Source: Bacteroidetes bacterium UBA1947 (GTDB lineage Bacteria > Bacteroidota > Bacteroidia > Chitinophagales > Chitinophagaceae). From it: a stretch of DNA of 33,214 nucleotides. Each line of letters begins with the position of its first letter. The first letter of the stretch is position 1. Made by a program: the position numbers and the translations under genes. The notes under the pieces are model-generated. The model did not search any database and was not told where the DNA came from. It saw nothing but the letters and a program-made list of their open reading frames with translations. This document shows positions 22,893-30,101 of this stretch, one piece after another. Where the stretch lies: contig DDET01000031.1 of NCBI GenBank assembly GCA_002336915.1, positions 44,414 through 77,627 of the forward strand. Direction: 5' to 3'.

Positions 22893-22906
22893 ATGATTAT
22901 TATCAT
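22893..22906. promoter_or_regulatory. Crp/Fnr-like palindrome ATGAT-TATT-ATCAT
   Basis: This is a perfect 5+5 palindrome with TGA-N6-TCA core in the divergent control region. In the plus direction, 22 bp further is TATTTTCC (22929-22936), a six-of-eight match to TAnnTTTG. It may therefore serve coiled-coil gene B at the same spacing as the minus-strand promoters. Confidence 0.5.
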
Positions 22907-22979
22907 CGTGCATGTTGACAGCAGTTAGTATTTTCCGATAAGCTACAGGGTAATTTTACATTATAAAATAATAGGGACA

Positions 22980-22993
22980 TTGATAATGATCAA
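22980..22993. promoter_or_regulatory. Perfect Fnr-consensus box TTGAT-AATG-ATCAA
   Basis: This matches the Fnr/Anr/FixK consensus TTGATNNNNATCAA in all ten fixed positions. It ends 12 bp before the ATG of coiled-coil gene B and lies about 190 bp from the minus-strand promoter. Being so near the start codon, it could repress gene B rather than activate it. Confidence 0.6.
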
Positions 22994-23005
22994 AGACGGG
23001 AAATT

Positions 23006-23383
23006 ATGATAACGGTGAGAAACACATACCAAAGAGCTGAGCAGCTAATGTGGTCGCGGGCTCTGGATTTTATCCAGCATGAAAATATTTTTCTCAAAAA
23101 TACCATTGCCGAAATACTAAAAAATGGAGTGGCAAATAACTCACTTGAAGAGATCGAATTTTTTCAAAACCAGTTTTTAAACAAGGATGCAGTTATTGCT
23201 TTGCTGCGGCGTGATATAGCAATGCAAAACCAACAAGTGGAAAAAGAAAGGAATAGCGATACAAACGCTGCCAGGGCTGCAACAAAAAGAAACGACCAGC
23301 TCCGAGAAGACATGGCTAAGATGGAGAAGGAGTTTAGCCAGCTGAAATATTCCTTTACCAGCTATCTCTCAAAAAACCTTTAA
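23006..23383 (+). CDS. Small coiled-coil protein B (unknown function; paralogue of 8710-9093)
   Basis: Family not recognised. The 125-residue, cysteine-free, highly charged helical protein shares the WSRALDF...E..LK..IAEI...IE.F.NQF motif string with the product of 8710-9093, and the two align over their whole length without large gaps. The second half (about 75-110) is strongly predicted coiled coil, rich in Lys, Glu, Arg and Asn. An internal ATG at 23048 (MWSRALDF) is possible, but the 23006 start gives the same distance to the conserved Trp as in the paralogue. It is divergent from the hemerythrin-ccoI unit across a palindrome-rich region and convergent with the Crp-type regulator, 6 bp apart. 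A structural or scaffolding role under low oxygen is possible but unproven. Confidence 0.7.
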   Translation: MITVRNTYQRAEQLMWSRALDFIQHENIFLKNTIAEILKNGVANNSLEEIEFFQNQFLNKDAVIALLRRDIAMQNQQVEKERNSDTNAARAATKRNDQLREDMAKMEKEFSQLKYSFTSYLSKNL

Positions 23384-23389
23384 TACCAC

Positions 23390-24454
23390 TTAGTTCACCA
23401 GATTACTAAGTTTTTTCTCATCCAGTATCACAATATCACCCTGGCGTATATCTATTAACTTTTCGTCTTTAAAATCACTCAGTGTCCGGATCAGCGATTC
23501 CTTGGCTGCACCCGCAATGTTTGCAAGGTTCTCACGACTTATATCTATTGTAAATGCGGGATTACCATCGCTGTATTTTTTGTAAATAGCCAGCAGTGCA
23601 TCGGCTACCTTCTTTCTTAATGAGTTATATGCGATATTGAGCAACTGCTCTTCTTTTTCCGTAACATTGTTGGCAAGTAGTTGTATGAACTTGCGCATTA
23701 CGTCCTTATTATTATTTATCAGGTTCTCGAAATCCTCCCTGGGGATGACCGCCAGTTCGGTTTCTTCAAGCGCCTCAGCAGTGTCTTTGTAAGTAGTTTC
23801 TTCGAGCATTGCCACGTAGCCAAAAAACTCGCCTTCATTGTATAAACCTGTTACCAGTTCCTTGGCATTATCGTTTGTCTTGTAGGTTTTAACTTTGCCT
23901 TTCTGGATAAAATACATCCTGTAAGGGTTACCTCTTTCCGCGTATATGACCTGCTTTTTTTTGAACTTGGCGATATTCCGGTCATCAGCAAAATTCTTCA
24001 GCGCTTCGGCACCGCCTACGGTGATTACAAGATCATTGTAGCCTTCAAGACCCGCGGCTATTTTCCTGTTTACCAGGTCTGCCTTTAGCAGGCGGGTCTC
24101 TATAGCACTTAGTAATTCCGTACCCGTGAACGGCTTTGTAATATAGTCGTCCGCCCCCAGCTCCATACCTTTCCTGATCTCCGCACGCTCTGCTTTGGCT
24201 GTGAGAAAAATAAAGGGAATATCGCGTGTGCTCTCATTTTTCTGCAACATATGGATCACGCCATAGCCATCCAGCACAGGCATCATGATATCGCATACGA
24301 TCACATCCGGTTTGTGTTCTACCGCAAGTGCTACGCCATCCTTGCCGTTAGGGGCAGTAAATACTTTATACCCTGACATTTCCAGTATCTCGGACATGTT
24401 CTCGCGGATATCCTCATTGTCTTCGATCAATAATACAGTTTTCATATTATTCAT
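23390..24454 (-). CDS. Hybrid response regulator: receiver domain + cyclic-nucleotide-binding fold + Crp/Fnr HTH
   Basis: The 354-residue protein starts with a CheY-like receiver (1-125): acidic pair E11/D12, phospho-acceptor D55 in VCDIMMP, T85 and K107 in YITKPF. A Crp-type effector domain follows (about 150-270: GKVKTYKTND, EGEFFGYVAMLEE). The cAMP-contact Arg-Ser is replaced by KDT, so classical cAMP binding is doubtful. The four cysteines of an Fnr [4Fe-4S] cluster are absent (only C54 is seen). The C-terminal HTH_Crp (about 290-345: SRENLANIAG-AAKESLIRTL) keeps the Glu and Arg that read the TGA half-site in Crp and Fnr. It is the best candidate for the TGA-N6-TCA sites in this window. 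Its start overlaps the kinase stop by 8 bases. Confidence 0.93.
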   Translation of the reverse strand: MNNMKTVLLIEDNEDIRENMSEILEMSGYKVFTAPNGKDGVALAVEHKPDVIVCDIMMPVLDGYGVIHMLQKNESTRDIPFIFLTAKAERAEIRKGMELGADDYITKPFTGTELLSAIETRLLKADLVNRKIAAGLEGYNDLVITVGGAEALKNFADDRNIAKFKKKQVIYAERGNPYRMYFIQKGKVKTYKTNDNAKELVTGLYNEGEFFGYVAMLEETTYKDTAEALEETELAVIPREDFENLINNNKDVMRKFIQLLANNVTEKEEQLLNIAYNSLRKKVADALLAIYKKYSDGNPAFTIDISRENLANIAGAAKESLIRTLSDFKDEKLIDIRQGDIVILDEKKLSNLVN

Positions 24455-25616
24455 AGTTGTTAATGCTGCTATTGAATATAATTATAAACTCAGTTCCTTT
24501 GTTTAATTCGCTATTGCAAGTGATTGAGCCATTCATCAATTCCACGTATTTGCCTACTATATGCAGCCCTAAACCCGTGCCTTGTATATTGGTGGCATTA
24601 TGCCCCCTGAAAAACCTTCCGAAAAGGTGCTCCATATCCTCTTCGGGTATGCCGATGCCGGTATCTTTTACGGAAAGCTGTAAAGTGTTTTCCTGTAATA
24701 CTGTATTAATATAAATATTCCCGTCGGAAGGGGAGAACTTTATGGCATTAGAGATCAGGTTCATAATGATATGCTTCAACAACGATGGATCGAGCCACAG
24801 CAAGGTATCCCCGGTATGTTCATAAACCAGGCGTTGCGCATTTTTTTTCACCCCTGCCATTTCTGCCAGCAGTGTGGTGATCAGTTCCTGGATATCTATT
24901 TCTGCATAACGCACCTGTATCTTGCCCTCCTCTATCTTGCCTACCGACAGAAAATCATTCAGTATATCCGTAAGCATGTCCACCGAGGATATAATGCGTT
25001 GTATATGTTTGTCGCGCTTAGGCTGATCTTCTGTATTCACATATTGCTGCACCAGGTATACCGAGGAAAGGATGGTACTTAATGGTGTCCTGAACTCATG
25101 GGAAGCCATGGATACAAAGCGCGATTTCAGTTCACTCAGGTCTTTTTCCTTTTCCAGTGCATCGGACAGTGACTGTGTGCGCTCAGCTACTTTCTCCTCC
25201 AGTTCCGCATTTAATTTTAACAGGGCATTTTCCGATTCCTTACGAACGGAAATATCACTTACAAATGCGATGGCAAAACGATGACCGTCATTTTCAAAAG
25301 GGCTGAGGCTTACTTCTATCGGGAATTCGCTGCCATCCTTTTTAGCAGCATAGAGGTCCATCCCACTCCCCATTGGGCGACTGTGTCCTCCCGCATTATG
25401 ATATTGCTCCCGGTGCCCCACATGCCGTTTATGGTAACGGGCTGGTATGAGCATCTCGATCTTCTGCCCCACAACTTCGTCCTGGTTATATCCAAATTTG
25501 TTAAGCGCAAAACCATTGATGGTTACTATTTCGCCCCGGTCATTAGTTAAAATAATACCTATGGCTGCATTATTGAATAATGCATCAAACTCTTGCTTTT
25601 TATTTATACTGTTCAA
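24447..25616 (-). CDS. PAS-domain sensor histidine kinase, FixL-like
   Basis: The 389-residue cytosolic kinase has no membrane span. It has one PAS domain (about 8-125), a coiled linker (130-160), the HisKA dimerisation domain with phospho-acceptor His 173 in SMASHEFRTPLS, and an HATPase_c domain with N box (NLISNAIKFSP), DTGIGIP and GTGLGL. The PAS region LIPARYHKRHVGHREQY lines up with the haem pocket of FixL, with His 65 at the position of the FixL haem ligand. The GIGR segment that carries a key FixL Arg reads GSGM here. Non-haem PAS domains share this histidine, so haem binding is plausible but not shown. It overlaps the Crp-type regulator gene and should phosphorylate it. Confidence 0.92.
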   Translation of the reverse strand: MNSINKKQEFDALFNNAAIGIILTNDRGEIVTINGFALNKFGYNQDEVVGQKIEMLIPARYHKRHVGHREQYHNAGGHSRPMGSGMDLYAAKKDGSEFPIEVSLSPFENDGHRFAIAFVSDISVRKESENALLKLNAELEEKVAERTQSLSDALEKEKDLSELKSRFVSMASHEFRTPLSTILSSVYLVQQYVNTEDQPKRDKHIQRIISSVDMLTDILNDFLSVGKIEEGKIQVRYAEIDIQELITTLLAEMAGVKKNAQRLVYEHTGDTLLWLDPSLLKHIIMNLISNAIKFSPSDGNIYINTVLQENTLQLSVKDTGIGIPEEDMEHLFGRFFRGHNATNIQGTGLGLHIVGKYVELMNGSITCNSELNKGTEFIIIFNSSINNYE

Positions 25617-26015
25617 CTTCCTAAATTTTTTGGCAAGGAAATATAAGAACCTTTATCTATACAATTGGTCGTTTTATGCATGGTATGGTATAGCGGTACA
25701 CGTCCTTTGTCTTACTTTCCCAGTTTTCAGGCATCGACTCAATATTTAGGGGACGCTATTGAGCAATTGGGAAACTTGAAGATAGTGGCAATAGTTTATA
25801 CATTCCACTTTTTTCGCTTAATTTTTTTCTATCAACAGAAAAAATAATGTTGAACCATTTACCCATAAACGGTCTAATAACCTAAACAGCTTACTGATAG
25901 CAATGCATAGCAGAAAATGCTCTATAACGCCACATTACATTAAAATAATTTACATGGCATAATTTTTTTTATTTTGACACGAACCGATTTCATTCATAAC
26001 AAAACTAAGAAAAAA
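25617..26015. other. 399-bp AT-rich intergenic region between divergent kinase and Lys-rich protein genes
   Basis: No plausible gene lies here; short frames on the plus strand have no family character. I found no TGA-N6-TCA palindrome, no exact TAnnTTTG on either strand, no hairpin terminator and no repeat. TATTTTG (about 25970) just before the Lys-rich gene is a near match to a -7 element. It must hold the divergent promoters for both genes. Confidence 0.5.
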
Positions 26016-26354
26016 ATGGCACGCAAGTATTCAAAAGGAGCACAAGACAAAGTGGAAAAGGCTATGCACGAACGGAAGCATGGCACACTGAAAAGCGGAG
26101 GTTCAGGAAAAAAGGTGACCGGCCGCAAGCAGGCGATAGCGATAGGGCTCTCTGAAGCAAGAGAAGAAGGCAAAAAAGTACCTGCAAAAAAAAGCAGCAA
26201 AAAATCGACAACAAAGAAAAGCACCACTAAGAAAAAAGTGGCCCCTAAGAAAACAGCCGCGAAAAAAAGTGCCTCTAAAAAATCAACAAGCTCAAAAAAG
26301 ACAGCTTCTAAAAAAAGCACAGCAAAGAAAAAGACGGCAACTAAGAAGAGTTAA
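26016..26354 (+). CDS. DUF6496-type protein with histone-H1-like Lys/Ala/Ser tail
   Basis: I take the ATG at 26016 (MARKYSKGAQDKVEKAM), which matches the conserved N-terminus of the DUF6496 group. The longer frame from 25974 adds 14 residues with no support. The N-terminal part (1-55) continues with GTLKSGGSGKKV and RKQAIAIGLSEARE, a conserved short helical module. The C-terminal half is a low-complexity tail of KK, KKS, KKT and AAKK repeats, like histone H1 or AlgP tails. The 112-residue protein is extremely basic and probably binds nucleic acid. It lies 18 bp upstream of the DUF421 gene and could be cotranscribed with it. Confidence 0.78.
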   Translation: MARKYSKGAQDKVEKAMHERKHGTLKSGGSGKKVTGRKQAIAIGLSEAREEGKKVPAKKSSKKSTTKKSTTKKKVAPKKTAAKKSASKKSTSSKKTASKKSTAKKKTATKKS

Positions 26355-26372
26355 AAATCTTATTTTTAGTAA

Positions 26373-27086
26373 ATGAGGCCGTTCAACTACTTCAACCAGG
26401 CTTATCAAAACTCCACGACATGGCTGGGCTATAATAACTGGGCATTCCTGTATGAAGTAATGCTGCGCTCCTTTATTATGTTCGTAGTAGTGCTGGTAAG
26501 CATGCGCATCCTTGGCAAGCGGGGCGTTATGCAGTTGTCGGTTTTTGAATTGGTAACTATACTCATCCTGGGCTCGGCAGCCGGCGACCCTATGCTATAC
26601 CACGAAGTGGGCATCCTGCCGGCATGCATAGTGTTCATAATGGTGGTAGTATTATATCGCACCGTGATATTTTTCCTGTCAAAAAGCAGGAAATTTGAAG
26701 TCCTCATAAAGGGAAGGCCACAATACCTTATCAGGGAAGGGCGCATTTGTATCGAAGATTTTAAAAAAGAGCCGCTCGCGCTTGATGAGTTCTATGCCGA
26801 ATTAAGAATGCAACATGTATCGCAACTGGGCCAGGTGAAATATGCGGTGATCGAAACATCGGGTGAGATCAGCTTATTCTTTTATCCTCCGGGCGCAGTA
26901 ACATACGGCCTGCCCATTATGCCCGGGGCGTTCGATGCAAAAACAAGTCGTGCAAATACTACAGGATATTATTCCTGCATTTACTGTGGCAATTCAGAAC
27001 AATTAGAAGCAGGTAGTGATTTTACTTGTACTCAATGTAGCAAGCACAACTGCATACCATCGAGCAATGAAGAGAGAATGAAATAA
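26373..27086 (+). CDS. DUF421 (YetF/YcaP-type) membrane protein with C-terminal zinc-ribbon-like motif
   Basis: The 237-residue protein has three N-terminal membrane spans (about 30-115). The DUF421 signatures RILGKRGVMQLSVFELVTILILGSAAGDP and then LIKGRPQYLIREGRI are present, and a cytosolic domain contains the conserved DEFYAELRMQHV and the VKYAVIETSGEIS strand. Beyond the usual domain the C-terminus (about 203-228) carries CIYCGN...CTQCSKHNC, two CXXC pairs resembling a rubredoxin or zinc-ribbon knuckle. The function of DUF421 is not established beyond links to envelope stress or sporulation in other bacteria. It is convergent with the TonB receptor gene, with 2 bp between the stops. Confidence 0.85.
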   Translation: MRPFNYFNQAYQNSTTWLGYNNWAFLYEVMLRSFIMFVVVLVSMRILGKRGVMQLSVFELVTILILGSAAGDPMLYHEVGILPACIVFIMVVVLYRTVIFFLSKSRKFEVLIKGRPQYLIREGRICIEDFKKEPLALDEFYAELRMQHVSQLGQVKYAVIETSGEISLFFYPPGAVTYGLPIMPGAFDAKTSRANTTGYYSCIYCGNSEQLEAGSDFTCTQCSKHNCIPSSNEERMK

Positions 27087-27096
27087 GTCTATTTCA
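27079..27096. other. Inverted repeat over the two convergent stop codons
   Basis: TGAAATA and TATTTCA flank AGTC. The 7-bp stem spans the stops of the DUF421 and TonB receptor genes and could be a weak shared transcript end, although it is AT-rich and lacks a GC core. Confidence 0.3.
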
Positions 27097-29164
27097 ACGA
27101 TCTCGTAAGCGATAATCCCGCATAGTAATTAATGCCCGGAGCTGCGTTATAAAACCGGCCTCCCGCAGCATTTATATCATTACCCAGGCTATATTTTTGG
27201 CCCGACAAGTTGTTTGTTCCAGCATACACTTCAGCAATTAGCTTCCCTAGCCTATGCTTATAGCTCAACTTCAGGTTCACTATATGCGATTCGGGCATGT
27301 AATTCAAATTTGCATCATCCAATGCCATCTTACCGGTATAACTGTACGTAAGGTTGAAGCCAATGCCATACCTGACAGAAATATCAAACCCGGCTGTTAG
27401 AGTATTGGAGGCAACACCAGGCAATTTATTACCGGAAAAATCAGCGCTTACCTGCACAAAGTCAGCATAAGTGAAATCATATACTGCATAGCTGAGCCAG
27501 ACATTGCAGGAATTGAGAAGCCACATTGGATGTTCGATAATGGCATAATCCAAATGTGCTTCCAGGCCCGGTTGCCTTGTACCACCCGCATTAATATAGT
27601 TATCTCCCCCTGCACTATCACGTCTTTGCACAATCGCATTTTCCAGGCTAACGTAGAACACACTCATATCATAAGATAGCCTGCGTGCTATAAGGCCCCT
27701 CGCACCTATCTCGTAATTCCAGCCTTGCTCCGGTTTCAATGCAAGATTAATTGCACTCCCGCTTGGCGACAACTCAGCTGCTGTTGGCGGGGAAAATCCA
27801 CGTGAGATATTTATGTAAGGAGCTATCAATTTGCCGGCATTATATAGCAAGGCAAAACGTGGAGATACTTCTGTTCCAAAATTCCGCGACAGTTCAGTGT
27901 ATGGACGATTTGACAGACGCGTTATTGTAATGTCTGAGTAATTGAGGCTTAGCCCTGCCTCCAACACCCATTTCTTTAAAGACCATGTGCCCTGCAGAAA
28001 ACCGAATATGTTCCTGTTGTTGGTTTCATCATCCGTTTGTAAAGTGTCGGGAGCACCTTTTATATTCCCGTATGTTTTTATCATGGCAAAACCTTGCTGG
28101 GCCTCTATGCCCACCTGCAGCCTGATGATGCTTTGTCCAATGTTTGCTTTATATTTCAAAGTAGTACGGCCGCCAATCCCGGGCTCAGAAGTGCGGCTAT
28201 AATTGCGGATATTGGGATTATTTAACTGTGCATACAATGCATATAAAGTCGTGGTATTTTCGAACTGACTATTGAATCTGTGTTTGTAGCTAAATCCTCC
28301 AAACAGGTTTCGTTCATAGATAGCGGCCTTATTATCGAGGGCGCCGGGGGTCTTCCCAACAGCCGGCCTGGCACTACGCGGATCAGCATTGTATTCTTTA
28401 AGAGTCAGTCCGCCTGGTGTCTGGTAATATAGGTCATTGAACAAAAAATGAACGCTTAGTTCATTTGATGCGTCTCTCTTTGTGGTGGCGTCCCATGAAA
28501 AAACGTCTTTTCGCATAGCCGAGTTTTCGCGATAGCTATCTGTGTTTAAATGCTGGTACCGAACTATATTATTGAAGTTGGGATCTCCATACTTTATCTC
28601 TCCCATAGCATTATTAAGCCCATAGCTACCGCCGGTATATGCAGCCCTGACACTATTATAAAAACTATCTGGAAAGCTATTTATCAGCATTACACCGCCA
28701 TTGCCTGCACCATATAGGCTACTACCCGGCCCCTTAATGATTCGAACCCCTTTGACATTGTAAAAACTCAGCTGGTTCAGGTATGTAAAACCGCTCGCAT
28801 CGGTTATCGGGATATCGTTGTAATAGACTTTTATATTACGTACGCCAAAAGGCGAACGCAGCGAGCTCCCGCGAATATTGATGCGGTAACTTTCCGGTGA
28901 CCGCTCTTCCATCCGTATGCCGGGCGTAGCGTTTACAGCAGCGGCGATATTTGAATTGCTATAGCGGTTCAAGTCCGACTCATTTATTACATTCACCGAG
29001 GCGGGAGTTTCGTTGAGCTTTCTTTGTTGTCCATATGCGGTAATGACAACCTGCTTTAAATTTTGCGCCTTTATTGTATCAGGACTATTTACACCGCCAC
29101 TGTCTTCCTGCGCACGAAGTAGCTGGCAGTACAATAATAGCATAAAGACAATAATAGCTCTCAT
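27089..29164 (-). CDS. TonB-dependent outer membrane receptor
   Basis: I take the ATG at 29164 (691 residues), because it starts directly with a signal peptide (MRAIIVFMLLLYCQLLRAQ); a frame from 29209 adds 15 polar residues. A plug domain follows: LKQVVITAYGQQRKLNETPASVNVI, then DLNRYSNSNIAAAVNATPGI, INIRGSSLRSPFGVRNIKVYYND, and VRIIKGPGSSLYGAGNGGV. The rest is a beta barrel with terminal aromatic strands (NYYAGLSLTRSLK). No carboxypeptidase-like N-terminal extension of the SusC type is present, so this is an iron/siderophore- or cofactor-type transporter rather than a glycan one. The ligand is unknown. No partner lipoprotein or regulator sits beside it. It lies 81 bp after mlaE on the same strand. 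Confidence 0.9.
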   Translation of the reverse strand: MRAIIVFMLLLYCQLLRAQEDSGGVNSPDTIKAQNLKQVVITAYGQQRKLNETPASVNVINESDLNRYSNSNIAAAVNATPGIRMEERSPESYRINIRGSSLRSPFGVRNIKVYYNDIPITDASGFTYLNQLSFYNVKGVRIIKGPGSSLYGAGNGGVMLINSFPDSFYNSVRAAYTGGSYGLNNAMGEIKYGDPNFNNIVRYQHLNTDSYRENSAMRKDVFSWDATTKRDASNELSVHFLFNDLYYQTPGGLTLKEYNADPRSARPAVGKTPGALDNKAAIYERNLFGGFSYKHRFNSQFENTTTLYALYAQLNNPNIRNYSRTSEPGIGGRTTLKYKANIGQSIIRLQVGIEAQQGFAMIKTYGNIKGAPDTLQTDDETNNRNIFGFLQGTWSLKKWVLEAGLSLNYSDITITRLSNRPYTELSRNFGTEVSPRFALLYNAGKLIAPYINISRGFSPPTAAELSPSGSAINLALKPEQGWNYEIGARGLIARRLSYDMSVFYVSLENAIVQRRDSAGGDNYINAGGTRQPGLEAHLDYAIIEHPMWLLNSCNVWLSYAVYDFTYADFVQVSADFSGNKLPGVASNTLTAGFDISVRYGIGFNLTYSYTGKMALDDANLNYMPESHIVNLKLSYKHRLGKLIAEVYAGTNNLSGQKYSLGNDINAAGGRFYNAAPGINYYAGLSLTRSLK

Positions 29165-29245
29165 GGAACAAAATCGGTGATAAACATCGCAATAATCCGC
29201 CTCATTCACTACACCATTGGGCCGGCATTTTCACAAAATCATCCG

Positions 29246-29986
29246 TTACAGCAGCAACACCGACAAGCCATAATCGGCCAATAGTATAAGTATACAGCTT
29301 ACTACTACCGATGTAGTGGATGCTCGCCCTATTTCCAGCGCACCACCTTCCACATAGTAGCCATAGTACGATGGCACCACCGAAATGATAAAGGCAAACG
29401 TAAAGGACTTCGCCATCGCAAAGAAAAGGTTGTAGGGAAGGAACCCTTGTGTAAGGCCGGTGAAAAACTGCTCTTTGGTAAGTATGCTGGAGAACATGCC
29501 GGCTATATAACCACCCCATATACTCACCGCAATGGAAAGGACTATCAGGCAGGGCACCATTATCAAGGCGGCAATGATCTTAGGCAGTATCAGGTAGGTT
29601 TTGGTATTGATGCCCATTATCTCCAGTGCATCTATTTGTTCACTCACACGCATATTGCCCAGTTCCGAGGCAATTTTAGAACCAACCACACCCGCGAGTA
29701 CGATACAGATAACCGTAGGTGAAAGTTCCAGTATAGTGGAGTCGCGCACGATCCCCGCAACTACCGGCTTAGGCACCAGTGGGCTTATAAGCTGGTATGC
29801 CGTCTGCACGGTAAGTACCATACCCAGGAATACAGAGATGATAAGGACAATGGGCAGGGAGCGTATGCCGATATCATTGCATTGCTCCATGAACTCTATC
29901 CAGTACACCTTGGCATTCTCCGGCCTTGAGATCGTTCCTTTCAGCATTAAGGCAAGCTTGCCCAGGTGCTCGAAAAATTGTTTCAT
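29246..29986 (-). CDS. mlaE: MlaE-family ABC transporter permease (phospholipid transport)
   Basis: The 246-residue protein matches MlaE/YrbE permeases: about five to six spans, the N-terminal amphipathic helix, SLPIVLIISVFLGMVLTVQTAYQL, and the cytosolic coupling motif ELGNMRVSEQIDALEIMGIN. The LILPKIIAALIMVPCL and SVVPSYYGYYVEGGALEIGRASTTSVV parts also fit. MlaE forms the membrane core that moves phospholipids between inner and outer membranes, with the ATPase MlaF and the MCE protein MlaD. Those partner genes are usually directly downstream in Bacteroidota, but here a TonB receptor follows, so they must be elsewhere. The end of this gene and the secDF terminator region flank it on each side. 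Confidence 0.92.
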   Translation of the reverse strand: MKQFFEHLGKLALMLKGTISRPENAKVYWIEFMEQCNDIGIRSLPIVLIISVFLGMVLTVQTAYQLISPLVPKPVVAGIVRDSTILELSPTVICIVLAGVVGSKIASELGNMRVSEQIDALEIMGINTKTYLILPKIIAALIMVPCLIVLSIAVSIWGGYIAGMFSSILTKEQFFTGLTQGFLPYNLFFAMAKSFTFAFIISVVPSYYGYYVEGGALEIGRASTTSVVVSCILILLADYGLSVLLL

Positions 29987-30026
29987 GATTTACAAATGTA
30001 CTGAATAACAAATTTACCCATACCCA

Positions 30027-30060
30027 TAAAAAAACCGTTCCGCCACAGGGCGGAACGGTC
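30027..30060 (-). terminator. Rho-independent terminator of secDF
   Basis: Read on the minus strand, an 11-bp GC-rich stem ACCGTTCCGCC/GGCGGAACGGT with loop CTGT is followed by seven or more T residues. It lies about 42 bp after the secDF stop and separates it from mlaE. Confidence 0.92.
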
Positions 30061-30101
30061 AGGTATGTATTTTTTGATTTTGACTTTTGAATTTTGGTTT
30101 A

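Noticed and set aside
22781..22906. N-terminal extension of the hemerythrin-like frame to an ATG at 22906
   Set aside because: It would translate through a perfect -7 element and two Crp/Fnr-like palindromes and adds no family similarity. The ATG at 22780 or 22777 fits the promoter.
23390..24454. Regulator as a true iron-sulfur Fnr
   Set aside because: Only one cysteine is present and it lies in the receiver domain, so no [4Fe-4S] cluster of the Fnr type can form.
25994..26320. 108-codon frame antisense to the Lys-rich gene
   Set aside because: A run of Phe, Leu and Val produced by reading AAA/AAG-rich sequence backwards; not a membrane protein gene.
26352..26368. Inverted repeat TAAAAAT/ATTTTTA as terminator between the Lys-rich and DUF421 genes
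   Set aside because: Stem has only A-T pairs and the next gene begins 5 bp later. Too weak to call.
29993..30000. TACATTTG on the minus strand as -7 element of mlaE
   Set aside because: Matches TAnnTTTG, but it would leave only 2-3 leader bases before the ATG and has no -33 or palindrome. Probably chance or a minor start.
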